Positions 53,168-62,100 of a DNA stretch of 64,000 nucleotides are shown here, piece after piece. The DNA comes from Lachnospiraceae bacterium. GTDB taxonomy: Bacteria; Bacillota; Clostridia; Lachnospirales; Lachnospiraceae. The position numbers were made by a program, and so were the translations under genes. How positions within the stretch are numbered: the stretch's first letter is position 1; each line of letters begins with the position of its first letter. The stretch covers positions 99,212 to 163,211 of the forward strand of contig JAFZQU010000031.1 in the NCBI GenBank assembly GCA_017620255.1. The letters are read 5' to 3'. The notes under the pieces were generated by a model. That model made no database searches. It was given only the letters and a program-made list of their open reading frames with translations, and was not told where the DNA came from.

Positions 53168-53206
53168 GCGCGGAAAACCTGATAAACAGGGGATCCGCGT
53201 TTTTTG
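53168..53206 (+). terminator. terminator after tRNA-Gly
   Basis: CGCGGA and TCCGCG form the outer stem, CCT/AGG the inner, followed by a T-run. Confidence 0.75.
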
Positions 53207-53227
53207 AATGGAAGAAAAAACGACCAT

Positions 53228-53258
53228 TTTGGTTAATTTTTGGTTAAGATTTGGTTAA
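53228..53258. repeat. three phased direct repeats at the integrase 3' end
   Basis: TTTGGTTAA occurs at 53228-53236, 53239-53247 and 53250-53258, each 11 bases apart, about one DNA turn. The third covers the integrase stop. The layout fits arm-type recombinase sites next to the attachment site. Confidence 0.7.
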
Positions 53259-54508
53259 GACAATTTTCGCTTGTTTAACGCCTCAAGAGCTTCTTTTGTG
53301 TCAATTCCGGTATAATAGTTCTTTCTTGCCACTTCCGGAGAATTTCCAAACAACTGAGATGCCATGATCAGGTTCCCGCCTGTGGCATTCACCACGTCCG
53401 TGATCGCATTCCTTCTGAAAGAATGCGTTCCTTTGATCACGTCTCTTGTGATCGGAATTTCAAGTTTCTTACAAACCCTCCGGTAATAGTTGTATACCGT
53501 ACCATTGGTAATGACACCGTTTTCCGTATCTGCAGGAAACAGATATTCGCTGTGCGGATAGTATTCCTCCAAAACAGCATACAGCCGCTCCAGAAATTCA
53601 TTCAGTGCGACTGTTCTCGGGAAAATGCGGTTCTTATTGGTCTTGGTGTGCTCAACGATCTTAAAGTACTCCGGAATATCGTCAAACTTCTTTACCGTGA
53701 TCTGTTCTCTTGTGATCGCGATATACCCGTCGTGGATATCCGATTTGCGAAGCGGTGGTATTTCTCCCCGTCTGGCACCTATCAGGATCTGCATTTCAAG
53801 CGCATAGGCGGGAATGTAATCTTTCTTCTTCGCCTGGTGCGCATGGAGCTCATTAAGGATCCGTTTCAGATCCCTGTCACTATGCACACGCTTCTCCACA
53901 TCCACATCCGGAACGATCATGCCATTAAACTTTGCAAAGTTCACCCTGTCAAACACGTTATCATCGATCCAGTACTGCTCGTAAGCAAATGCAAACGCGC
54001 TCCGAAGGATCCCTTTCATCGCATTTAAGGCCTTGTCCCGCAGGTCATATCTTTGCAGGTTATAGAATACGATCTCTTCAATATCTGCCTTGGAGATCTT
54101 GTCTATGAATCTGCTTTCAAACCCCGTGCCATCGAAAAACCTCTTGTACTCGGTTTTGTTCTTGTTGATCGTATTCTGTCTGCTCAGACGCTGTTCTTCG
54201 CTCTTCACATACATCAGTTTCTCAGACAGAACGATCTCATACACTTGTTTGAAGGTTTTCTTCACCTTACCGTTTTTGCCTTTTTCGTGTTCATAGACCT
54301 TGTCGCGTAATTCCTCCATGGTCCTGGCAAAAAGTTGTTTGCGTCCCGCTTTCTTGGATGGATCGGCAACATAGATCCGGTAGTATCCGTCTTTCCCCGG
54401 TTTTTTAGGAAAACTGTAGTGTTCCAGTAATTCCTTCTTTTCAATGTACATATATAACTCTCGGGCATCCCGCAGGGTCATTTTATCATATTCAGGCAGA
54501 TTAAGCAC
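53255..54508 (-). CDS. tyrosine-type site-specific integrase
   Basis: A 417-residue recombinase with an N-terminal arm/AP2-like region (YYRIYVADPSKKAGRKQLFARTMEEL), a core-binding helical domain (about 95-190) and a catalytic domain with the Arg in MQILIGARRGEIPPLRKSDI, HSFRRNAITDV with the His-x-x-Arg pair, and the Tyr in EVARKNYYTG. It resembles the Tn916/phage-type integrases of Firmicutes. It faces the tRNA-Gly gene with 98 bases between. Confidence 0.93.
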   Translation of the reverse strand: MLNLPEYDKMTLRDARELYMYIEKKELLEHYSFPKKPGKDGYYRIYVADPSKKAGRKQLFARTMEELRDKVYEHEKGKNGKVKKTFKQVYEIVLSEKLMYVKSEEQRLSRQNTINKNKTEYKRFFDGTGFESRFIDKISKADIEEIVFYNLQRYDLRDKALNAMKGILRSAFAFAYEQYWIDDNVFDRVNFAKFNGMIVPDVDVEKRVHSDRDLKRILNELHAHQAKKKDYIPAYALEMQILIGARRGEIPPLRKSDIHDGYIAITREQITVKKFDDIPEYFKIVEHTKTNKNRIFPRTVALNEFLERLYAVLEEYYPHSEYLFPADTENGVITNGTVYNYYRRVCKKLEIPITRDVIKGTHSFRRNAITDVVNATGGNLIMASQLFGNSPEVARKNYYTGIDTKEALEALNKRKLS

Positions 54509-54550
54509 TACAGTTTTCCTCCTTTCTGCGTTATTTGCCGTACCGGTTTC

Positions 54551-55543
54551 TTATTTGTCCGTTGCCACGCCTTCCTTTCTGCACATGCACTTCAAAAAGC
54601 CGATCGCGTTCACGTATTCCGGCTTATCTGCCACAACGGACTTGGGATATTTCTTTTTGATCTCATTTTTCAGGATCACGGAACCGCCGCCAATAAAGAT
54701 CAAATGCATGTTCTGCAGATTCCAGTGATGCCTTGCACAGACATCCCATATCCGTTCAATATGACGTGTCACGAATTCTCCGATAAATCCTTTTGAAGCT
54801 TCTTCCATACGCTCATCCTGATTCGTAATGTACCCTTGCCTGATGAACTGTTCGATCTCATAGGTCTGATACTCTGTCCGGTTTTCACGCTCAATCTCCG
54901 CTTTGACTTCATCAACCAGCACCCTTCTTCCGAACTGGGCAGTAAAGCACTGTTCGCGCACAATCTTGTTATTGTCATAAATGGATCCGTTCACATTGAG
55001 GCCGCCGATATCGATCACACCGACCACCTGTCCGCCAAACAGTTCCGGATAGAGGAACGCCGCTCCCATGGATTCCGGAAATACCGAAATCTTTGAGATC
55101 GTGATCTTCTTTTTGATCCCGTTGATCGTAAATTCCACAATGTTATCCGGGAAAAGATAATGCTTGAAATCTTCGCACTGTTCTTTATCCAGGCAACACT
55201 TGATCGGGGCACCGATTGCCACATACACAGAGTCCCCGTCATTGACCTGCGTTCCGATGGCGGTATAGATGGCCGTTTTATGAAAGTGATCCATTTTGGA
55301 ATTCTGATTTGTGGTCTGCCCCATTTCTTCCGTAACGGCGCTTCCCACCAGATACTCTTTCCCGTCAAGAGACAGGCGGTAACTGTCCGGTCCTATACCA
55401 AACGCATTTTCAAAAGCATCCCCCGCCAGACACTCCAAAACCTTTGTCGGAAATTTCGTGGTTGTGATCTCTCCTGTTCTGTTATCGCGTACCGCGATCT
55501 TGGTATCCGCCTTACCGGCATCTATTGATAAATATCTGATCAT
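54551..55543 (-). CDS. ParM/StbA-like actin-family plasmid segregation protein
   Basis: A 330-residue protein starting MIRYLSIDAGKADTKIAV, with the actin-fold phosphate loop 1 DAGKADTK, a VGVIDIGGLNVNGS phosphate 2 loop and an adenosine motif FIGGGSVILKNEI. The start at 55541-55543 follows AAGGAG; an earlier TTG is less likely. In plasmids ParM forms filaments that push copies apart. On an integrated element it may stabilise an excised circular or replicating form (inference). The ParR-like gene is 13 bases upstream. Confidence 0.85.
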   Translation of the reverse strand: MIRYLSIDAGKADTKIAVRDNRTGEITTTKFPTKVLECLAGDAFENAFGIGPDSYRLSLDGKEYLVGSAVTEEMGQTTNQNSKMDHFHKTAIYTAIGTQVNDGDSVYVAIGAPIKCCLDKEQCEDFKHYLFPDNIVEFTINGIKKKITISKISVFPESMGAAFLYPELFGGQVVGVIDIGGLNVNGSIYDNNKIVREQCFTAQFGRRVLVDEVKAEIERENRTEYQTYEIEQFIRQGYITNQDERMEEASKGFIGEFVTRHIERIWDVCARHHWNLQNMHLIFIGGGSVILKNEIKKKYPKSVVADKPEYVNAIGFLKCMCRKEGVATDK

Positions 55544-55556
55544 TTTCTGCTCCTTC

Positions 55557-55973
55557 CTAGCCAAACTCGTGGGCTAATCCGTCTAATAATTCGTTAAAAT
55601 CCACTTCATCTGCTTTCTTTTTCTCCGGATCTGCTCTGGTCGGCGGTGTTGCTGCTGCCGATACCGGAGATACAGTATCCGTACCATCGACTCCTGTGAT
55701 CTGCGCCGGGAGCAGGATGTTACCCCGATCGTTAAGATAAAAAACGGCAAGATGTCCTGACTCAAGGGCGGATGCCAGATATTCCAGACAGGCCGGATTG
55801 TCCGGTTTCACTCCGGCGGCCGTCATAAGGGCATTGACTGTATGCAACAGTATCTGTGCCCTGTTTTTGGTTTTCAGATCCAGCCATTCCATCACAGCAG
55901 GATATTCCTTTCGCTGTTTGTCATTGATACGGATCTTAACCGGTGATTCTTCCGGTTTTCTTTGTTTAACCAT
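55557..55973 (-). CDS. ParR-like adaptor, likely DNA-binding partner of ParM
   Basis: A 138-residue protein: a basic N-terminal part with VKIRINDKQRKEYPAVMEWL that may form a ribbon-helix-helix, a middle region, then a low-complexity linker (about 95-122) and an acidic C-terminal tail DFNELLDGLAHEFG, similar to ParR tails that bind ParM. It is directly before parM, but in reverse of the usual parM-parR order. Assignment rests on position and layout. Confidence 0.55.
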   Translation of the reverse strand: MVKQRKPEESPVKIRINDKQRKEYPAVMEWLDLKTKNRAQILLHTVNALMTAAGVKPDNPACLEYLASALESGHLAVFYLNDRGNILLPAQITGVDGTDTVSPVSAAATPPTRADPEKKKADEVDFNELLDGLAHEFG

Positions 55974-56018
55974 TTCTTTTTCCTCACTTTCTTGATTTGT
56001 TTGTATTTATGTTCCTGT

Positions 56019-57617
56019 TTACAGATCAATATCCACATCGATCGGCATATATCTTGTTACCTGTTCTTCCGGCTCTTCTTTTATGGCCGGTTTCTCTTCT
56101 TTTTTATGTTCTTGTGGATCCAAAAATACCGTCTCTTCCTGTGTGAGCGCTTTATTGTACAGTGGACCGTGCGTGAATTCCTCTGACAGCGCAAGGCTGT
56201 GTCCGGCCTGAATGCGTTTCAGATCCCGGTATTTGCGCTTTAACTCTGTAAGCCGTTCATCCAATATCCAGTACTGTTCTGTTCCCTCATCAATGTTTTG
56301 TATTTCTTTTTTTACATGTGCCAGTTCCGCCCCAGTCTTATCCAGTTCCTCTTTCAGTTGTTTTTCATCTTCGATATTGTGTTTTCGGATTAAATAAACA
56401 GCACTTTCAAGCGTTTGAATCCTCTGCTGATACGGCCGGTGAACCGGGTCCGGTTTCTGTTCTCCCGCGATCCATTCCATAAACCGGTCCTTAAAATATC
56501 TGATCAGTTTGATGGCAAACATCAGGATCATTTCAAGATCCGATCTCCTTCTCCCGTCCGGCGTATATCTCCGTACTACGATTTTGAACTCCTTTTTCTT
56601 TTGCCAATCATATCTGTACTCAATCCGGTCCCGTTTGTGCCTGCGATATACCCCAAATACCGGTTGTCCCCATTTTTTCTCATATATGGGATCTTTCATT
56701 TCATACTCGGTGATCAGCTGTGCTCTGGTATAAAATTCTCCAAGTGTCTTATCCCGGATCTTGCGGGTCCTGCCATCTGCAAGCGTTGTTGTATACAGTA
56801 CGGATTTCTTTGTATCATCAACGATATACCCGCCTTTTTCCATGCCTTCCCTAAATTCCTCCCAGGAATGGGAAAGTGAAGCGATTACTTCAATATCTTT
56901 TCTGATCCTGTTTTTCCAGGATGCCCCTTCCTGCAATGCATTCCACTCGGCTTTGGATATCGTCGATTTATGATCAATATCTGCATCCAGCAGGATCGGA
57001 AGGCCGTATTCTACGGAGAGATCATCGTTGATCCTTCGGATCTTGTGGCGAAAGGTTTGATTCATGCAGACTTTCCGATTCTCCTCGGAATGATACGCAC
57101 AGACCACGATATGGTTATGCAGATGATGTTTATCCATGTGGGTGCTCACCACACACCGGTGTCCGGGAAACGATCGTCTCGCATACTCTTTTCCGATCTC
57201 ATGTACCACCCGCGGATCAAGGTTTTCAATATCCGGTGCAAATGACTGAATGACATGATGACATTCGATCGATTGCTTCTCTTTCACTTCACCGGTATTT
57301 TTGTCCACATAGGTTCCACAGCCCCGCGGCTTATCTCTTCCTATATGAAAGTAGTATCTGTCCCGGTCCATCTGGAACTGCAACGGTGCCAATTCGGGCG
57401 TGCAATGTATACCGCTTACCAGGATGTCTTGATGACCGTCGAGTGTCAAAAGTGTCTTCTCAATGTTTGCCGCATAATCCAAAACGTTATCGATCTCTAC
57501 GACATCCGATCCGTTTTGCGAGCCGGTAAGAATTGTTTTGTCGGGATCTTCTATATAATTCACCACGTTTTGAACGCCTCTGCTGTGGTGGATCGCAATG
57601 TCCTTCTCAATGCTCAT
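56019..57617 (-). CDS. relaxase (MOBP-type mobilization nuclease)
   Basis: A 532-residue protein. The N-terminal relaxase domain has Tyr in VVNYIEDPDKT as the likely nicking residue and the metal motif HHLHNHIVVC (His-x-His-x-His type); the C-terminal half is mostly charged coiled coil (about 400-480). Relaxases nick oriT and stay bound to the transferred strand. The MobC-like gene upstream overlaps its start by four bases (ATGA). Confidence 0.9.
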   Translation of the reverse strand: MSIEKDIAIHHSRGVQNVVNYIEDPDKTILTGSQNGSDVVEIDNVLDYAANIEKTLLTLDGHQDILVSGIHCTPELAPLQFQMDRDRYYFHIGRDKPRGCGTYVDKNTGEVKEKQSIECHHVIQSFAPDIENLDPRVVHEIGKEYARRSFPGHRCVVSTHMDKHHLHNHIVVCAYHSEENRKVCMNQTFRHKIRRINDDLSVEYGLPILLDADIDHKSTISKAEWNALQEGASWKNRIRKDIEVIASLSHSWEEFREGMEKGGYIVDDTKKSVLYTTTLADGRTRKIRDKTLGEFYTRAQLITEYEMKDPIYEKKWGQPVFGVYRRHKRDRIEYRYDWQKKKEFKIVVRRYTPDGRRRSDLEMILMFAIKLIRYFKDRFMEWIAGEQKPDPVHRPYQQRIQTLESAVYLIRKHNIEDEKQLKEELDKTGAELAHVKKEIQNIDEGTEQYWILDERLTELKRKYRDLKRIQAGHSLALSEEFTHGPLYNKALTQEETVFLDPQEHKKEEKPAIKEEPEEQVTRYMPIDVDIDL

Positions 57618-57982
57618 TTTTTGACCTCTTGCTGTTCTCTTGCTATCCTTTTGTATTCCGCTGATACGATCTCCTTAACCATTTTTTCGATTTCAATCAG
57701 CTTTCTTTTGAAGATCAGCATCTCAATTTCCGATTCCGTTTTAGTCCTGATTCCAAGGCGTCCGTTTCTGACGAGTTCCGCCAAAATTTCTACTCCTTCA
57801 CACATGCAAGTGTAGAGGTTCATCAAGTCTGTCAGATCCTCCGTCTTAACAGACCGTATCGATCCATCTCCTGATTCGATCAGTTTCCGAATGTACGCAC
57901 TTTGCGACATGCCTGCTTCTTTAGCTTTTCTTTTTACCGCATCTGCTTCTTCTTCCTGCATCCTGATCTTGATTTCCCTCAT
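57614..57982 (-). CDS. MobC-like relaxosome accessory protein
   Basis: A 122-residue protein starting MREIKIRMQEEEADAVKRKA with a ribbon-helix-helix-like segment (about 1-45, including AGMSQSAYIRKLIESGD) and a helical rest. It is the MobC type that helps the relaxase open oriT. The ATG at 57980-57982 follows AAGGGAG; an upstream in-frame start would add 19 residues without a ribosome site. Confidence 0.85.
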   Translation of the reverse strand: MREIKIRMQEEEADAVKRKAKEAGMSQSAYIRKLIESGDGSIRSVKTEDLTDLMNLYTCMCEGVEILAELVRNGRLGIRTKTESEIEMLIFKRKLIEIEKMVKEIVSAEYKRIAREQQEVKK

Positions 57983-58128
57983 TTGTATCAGCTCCCTTCG
58001 TTTTCTGTTTGTTGGGAAGAAACGGATAAATCTATTCAATACTTTCCGGCCTCATGGATGTATACGGCATGAACTTGATTGAAATGACTTTTTTCTTCTC
58101 TTTTTTTCTTTACAAAGGAAAGAAACGG

Positions 58129-58157
58129 AAAAAGCCATCCATGTTGGACGGCTTTTT
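58129..58157. terminator. hairpin with A/T tails between mobC and brnT
   Basis: AAAAAGCC and GGCTTTTT with inner TCC/GGA form an imperfect stem. Genes on both sides point away from it, so its use as terminator is unclear; it may insulate the two promoters. Confidence 0.4.
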
Positions 58158-58180
58158 GCTTCTATTGAGAATTGTTCTAC

Positions 58181-58209
58181 TTGACAGATAAAGATAAAAT
58201 ATTTATCAT
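58181..58209 (+). promoter_or_regulatory. brnT promoter with overlapping palindrome
   Basis: TTGACA (58181-58186) and TATCAT (58204-58209) have a 17-base spacer. GATAAA occurs in tandem (58187-58198), and the second copy forms the palindrome GATAAAATATTTATC (58193-58207) over the -10. The predicted start falls on the brnT ATG at 58216. Confidence 0.65.
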
Positions 58210-58215
58210 ATAAAT

Positions 58216-58506
58216 ATGAAAGAGATTCGATTTGAATGGGATGAAAAGAAAAATTCCTCCAACCAGGTCAAGCATAAAGTCTCTTTTGAAGAGGCTAAAA
58301 CCGTTTTTTATGATGAAAACGCACTGGTACGAGATGATCCAGATCATTCCAAAGATGAAGACAGATTTATTATTCTTGGATTCAGTGCCGCTGCCAATAT
58401 GCTGGTTGTAAGCCACTGCTATAGAACTAAAGAAGAAGTTATCCGTATCATATCGGCTAGAAAAGCTACTAAAAAAGAATCTGAACAGTATAATTCCAGA
58501 TTGTAG
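58216..58506 (+). CDS. brnT: BrnT-family ribonuclease toxin
   Basis: A 96-residue DUF497 protein. It begins EIRFEWDEKKNSSNQVKHKVSFEEA, the BrnT hallmark, and ends with ISARKATKKESEQY, carrying the conserved Arg/Tyr residues of the RelE-like fold. BrnT cuts RNA and stops growth until bound by BrnA. No ribosome site is seen before the ATG, and the promoter lies right upstream, so translation may be leaderless. brnA follows 13 bases on. Confidence 0.92.
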   Translation: MKEIRFEWDEKKNSSNQVKHKVSFEEAKTVFYDENALVRDDPDHSKDEDRFIILGFSAAANMLVVSHCYRTKEEVIRIISARKATKKESEQYNSRL

Positions 58507-58519
58507 GGAGAACAAGAAT

Positions 58520-58729
58520 ATGAGAGACGAATATGATTTTTCAAAGGCAAAGAAAAATCCATATGCAAAAAAACTGAAAAAGCCCATTACTATCAATATT
58601 GAAGAAGAAACGATCGATTACTTCAAAAAACAGTCCGGTGAGAGTGGCATACCGTATCAAACACTCATTAATCTATACCTGGCTGACTGCGCGCATTCCA
58701 ACAAGAAGTTGAACATCTCATGGTCTTGA
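58520..58729 (+). CDS. brnA: BrnA-family antitoxin
   Basis: A 69-residue protein with DFSKAKKNPYAKKLKKPITI and a ribbon-helix-helix-like ETIDYFKKQSGESGIPYQTLINLYL. In BrnTA systems it dimerises, neutralises BrnT and binds its own operator, probably the palindrome at 58193-58207. AGGGAG precedes the ATG. It helps keep the mobile element. Confidence 0.88.
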   Translation: MRDEYDFSKAKKNPYAKKLKKPITINIEEETIDYFKKQSGESGIPYQTLINLYLADCAHSNKKLNISWS

Positions 58730-59082
58730 CTCATTTGGATGGGGGTATCTGATTCTGGGACCTGTTTCTTCACTTTTCGGGCCTAAATTCATGTTTTAGT
58801 ACCCTGAGCGGTTCGTTTTCTGCTTTTCAATACCCGCCCCGGACCTTTGATGGCAGGTCCGCATACGGTCCTGTTTTCATCGTTTGGGACCGCAAGCAGT
58901 ACTAAATCCGCATTTTCGTACCCATCCCGGTACTCAAAATGCAATTCGGCGAAAAAGACCCATTTTCTTCGATTTTTAGGATTAGCAAGCAGAGACTACA
59001 GGGGCAAAGCCTTCCCTGTAGTCGCATGGTCAGGGGCACTCCCCCTGACAACCCCTGTTGGGCTTTGCCCAAACCCACGATC
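58730..59082. other. non-coding, palindrome-rich tract, candidate oriT or other DNA site
   Basis: I see no convincing gene in 58730-59151. Several hairpins lie in series: GACTACAGGG with CCCTGTAGTC (58994-59003 and 59014-59023), CAGGG/CCCTG (59031-59047), TTGGGC-TTT-GCCCAA (59058-59072), and a long-range pair GGGCAAAGCC (59002-59011) with GGCTTTGCCC (59061-59070). Short stems such as GACCT/AGGTC lie further left. Such tracts occur at transfer or replication origins of mobilizable elements, but the relaxase gene is about 1 kb away on the other strand. Confidence 0.45.
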
Positions 59083-59116
59083 AAAAAAGGATGCCGCACG
59101 ATTATCGCGGCATCCT
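59083..59116 (-). terminator. Rho-independent terminator of the surface-protein gene
   Basis: On the minus strand AGGATGCCGC and GCGGCATCCT form a perfect 10-bp stem with a 9-base loop followed by T's, 36 bases after the stop. Confidence 0.9.
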
Positions 59117-59151
59117 CTTCTATGTAATACTAAAGATATCAGTCAGAAGTT

Positions 59152-62100
59152 TTACAGCCAGGCGAACAGGCTCCTTAACAGGCTCTTCCATCCGCTGACG
59201 GTCTTCGTCTGAATTTTGAATGTAACTTTCTTCGTTCCGCTGTACTTTCCTTTTCCTTTTACCATTACGGAAGCGGTTCCCTTGTCGACATTTTTCTCAT
59301 AGCTTTCCTTTATGATCTCAAAGTCAGTGCCTTCCGTAAGATTCAGATCCGTCTTACCCGATTTCCATTTGATATCGTTACCGGCGATCGTCACTGCCCT
59401 GCCTGTAAAGATTCTGTCCGCTACCGTTGCCGTGAGCTTTCCGATATCATTTTCACACAGACGGAACGTCGTACCCGAAATGGAGCCTTCATACGTGCAT
59501 TTTGCGCTTTCTGATGCAGATACGGTCACATAAACCGTTGTGTATCCCTCAGCGCCCAGGTTAACCTTATCATCCTTGCCAAGTGCAGGAGTACCTGACG
59601 GATCCGTTGAGAAGGACAATACGTAGTCCGTATTGAGCTTAAGAACCTTGCCGTCTTTGTCGGCTACCGTCACCGTTGTCTTATAATTGCCCTTCTTGTT
59701 TGCCCAGACGATATCCTTGGCTGTGACGGTTATTCCTGCATCTGCAAGATTTGCCTTACCGATCACAAAAGTCTTACTGTCATTAACGCCTGTGAAGTTG
59801 CCCTTTCCGGTGATCTTGATCGTAGGAGCTTTTGCTCCGCCGACCGCCGTATTATTCGCATATGCGAGCGTATAATCCGTTCCTTCATAAAGAAGTTTTC
59901 CATTAAACCGGACTTCAGGTTTTGGTTTCACGCCGGCCTTCGCATAAGGATAAGAAGTCGGATCGAGTTCGATAGTGAGTTTACCGCCATCGTTCTTCTT
60001 GATGTCGAATTTGTCGATCTTGAAGGTCTTCTTTATGGTTCCTGCCCAGCCATTCACGCCGGTCAAAATCATGGTCGCGGTACCTGCATTCACGTTATTC
60101 TCATAAGATATGACATAGTCAACAGAGCTCTTATCTTTCAGCTTGTCATAGTCATCCTTATCCAGGCCGTTTAGATCGCCCATTGTCTTATCGGTGAGGG
60201 TTATGAAGTTCTTCTGTGCCGTTCCGTTATACGGGAATGCCTTTTGGAAACTACCCACGTTGACCGTGACCTTGCCGAGTGCACCTCCGACGATCTTAAA
60301 CGTCGCCGTCTTTGAACCGAAGTAACCCTTGTCCTCTTTTCCGGTTATCGTAACGGATGCGGTTCCGATCTCCGTATTGTTTTTGTAAGAAATATCAAAG
60401 CAGTCCGTGCCAACCGACTGTTTGCCGTTCTTCACAATGAGGCCTGGCTCAATCGGGGCTCCGTTGTTATATTTCTGATCCGGTATCTTTTCTATGGTCA
60501 GCTTGCTTACCATCACCTGCTGCGCCGCTGTAATGATAAACGGTACGACCCGCGTTCCCGTGAAGTTTTTCTCCGTTGCACTAATCTTTACCCAGTAACG
60601 CTGTGCAGCCTTAGGGTTCTGTTCTTCCTGCGTGCAGTTAGAATCCTTGAAATACTGAACTGTAAAGTCCTTGGCTGCTGCAAGCTTTTTCTTGTTGTAT
60701 GTGATAGTCGGAACAGGCTTATATGCATTCTTCCCTTCTGCCTTGGACGCGATTTCCGCTACCGTTACGTCATCATCTCCGATATTCTTCGGGACGATAT
60801 AGAACTCTCCGTCCACTTTTCCTGTATAGTTGCCCTTGAACGTGACGGTGAACTCCGCTTTTCCGACATTGGTATTGTTCCTGAATTTGACCGTATAGTC
60901 CGTTTTCTCTTTCAGGAGTCTGTCTCCAAAGTATGCCCTGATCGTGGGTGCGATCGCACTTCCCGTATATGTCACATCCTCAATGGGTTCGTAACGCAAG
61001 CCGAGTAACGCGATGTATCCATAGGTATGGAGATCCGTTTTTGCCTGTTCGGCATCAATGATACGCGCTCCCGTTCCGTCAACTGCTGTTCCGGCGCAGA
61101 CATCTCCGTCAAAATCAACCGTTCCGCCATTATTGAACAGTGCTTTCGCATCAGGTGCCAGGTTCCCGCTGATCTCTCCTGCGCTCATTATAAACGTTCC
61201 TGTGTTAGAAACGCCGCCGCCTCTTTGTTCCGCAGAGTTTCCGCTGATCACCCCACCATTCATCGTAAACGTTCCGGTATTAACTACACCGCCGCCGGTA
61301 TCAGCGTTCGCTTTGTTTCCGCAGATGGCTCCTGCGTTCATTGTAAAGTTCCCTTTATTGACTACACCGCCGCCATTAAACGCGTGATTTCCGCAGATCG
61401 TACCGCCGTTCATTGTAAGCGTTCCATTGTTTAATACGCCGCAGTTGCTTCCCCCTGCGATATACCCTCCGGATATCTGCAAATAATCTCCCTCGTCCGG
61501 TTCAGAATAAGCAACCGCTGTTCCTCTTCCATATTCACCGAGCTTGACATATCGTACGGTCTCCGTGTCTCCGGTATCTTTCAGCTCAAGGAACTTCCCG
61601 CTATTGATACTGATGACGCTTTCGCCGGAGCCACCGGTATAAAGGATCCCGTGACCATTCAGATCAAGTACCATGGGGGCTTCTTCGGTTCCACCGTTTA
61701 TTCCTATCGTACTGTTTGCTTCAATGTCCGTCAGAAGCTTAAGTTCAGGCCCTGCTCCTGCTGCTCCTTTTTCGTTCCAAAATTCCACTGCGGATCCGAA
61801 ATTCTTAAAGACCTGTTCCTCATCTCCGGCTTTTACTGTGGCAAATTCGATGATCCTGACATACCCGTATGAATTGATATTGCTCTTCGCATCTTCGGTG
61901 CTGACAGGCTGTGCATCCGCTCCGTCGATCGCAGCTCCTGCACAGACACTTCCGTCAAATGTAACAGTAGATCCATTGAACACGGCGTTCCCTTCAGGTG
62001 CTGTGTTTTTGCTGATCTCTCCTCCGCTCATTTTGAAGGATCCGCTACTGTGATATACGCCGCCGCCTTCAGCAGTTGCAGTGTTTCCGCTAATCTCTCC

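Larger units (their letters stand above)
53157..58729. mobile_element. probable integrative mobilizable element beside tRNA-Gly (right end not located)
   Basis: From the tRNA 3' end the gene content changes from core to a typical mobile set: a tyrosine recombinase facing the tRNA, ParM/ParR-like genes, relaxase and MobC, and a toxin-antitoxin pair. No type IV secretion genes are visible, so it would use another element's machinery. A second copy of the tRNA 3' end was not found in the window, so the right boundary may lie beyond 64000; the surface-protein gene could be cargo. The end given is the last clearly mobile gene. Confidence 0.75.

Noticed and set aside
58847..59212. Plus-strand frame of 121 codons over the palindromic tract
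   Set aside because: Runs through hairpins and the surface-protein terminator, has no clear ribosome site, and the translation is low quality.
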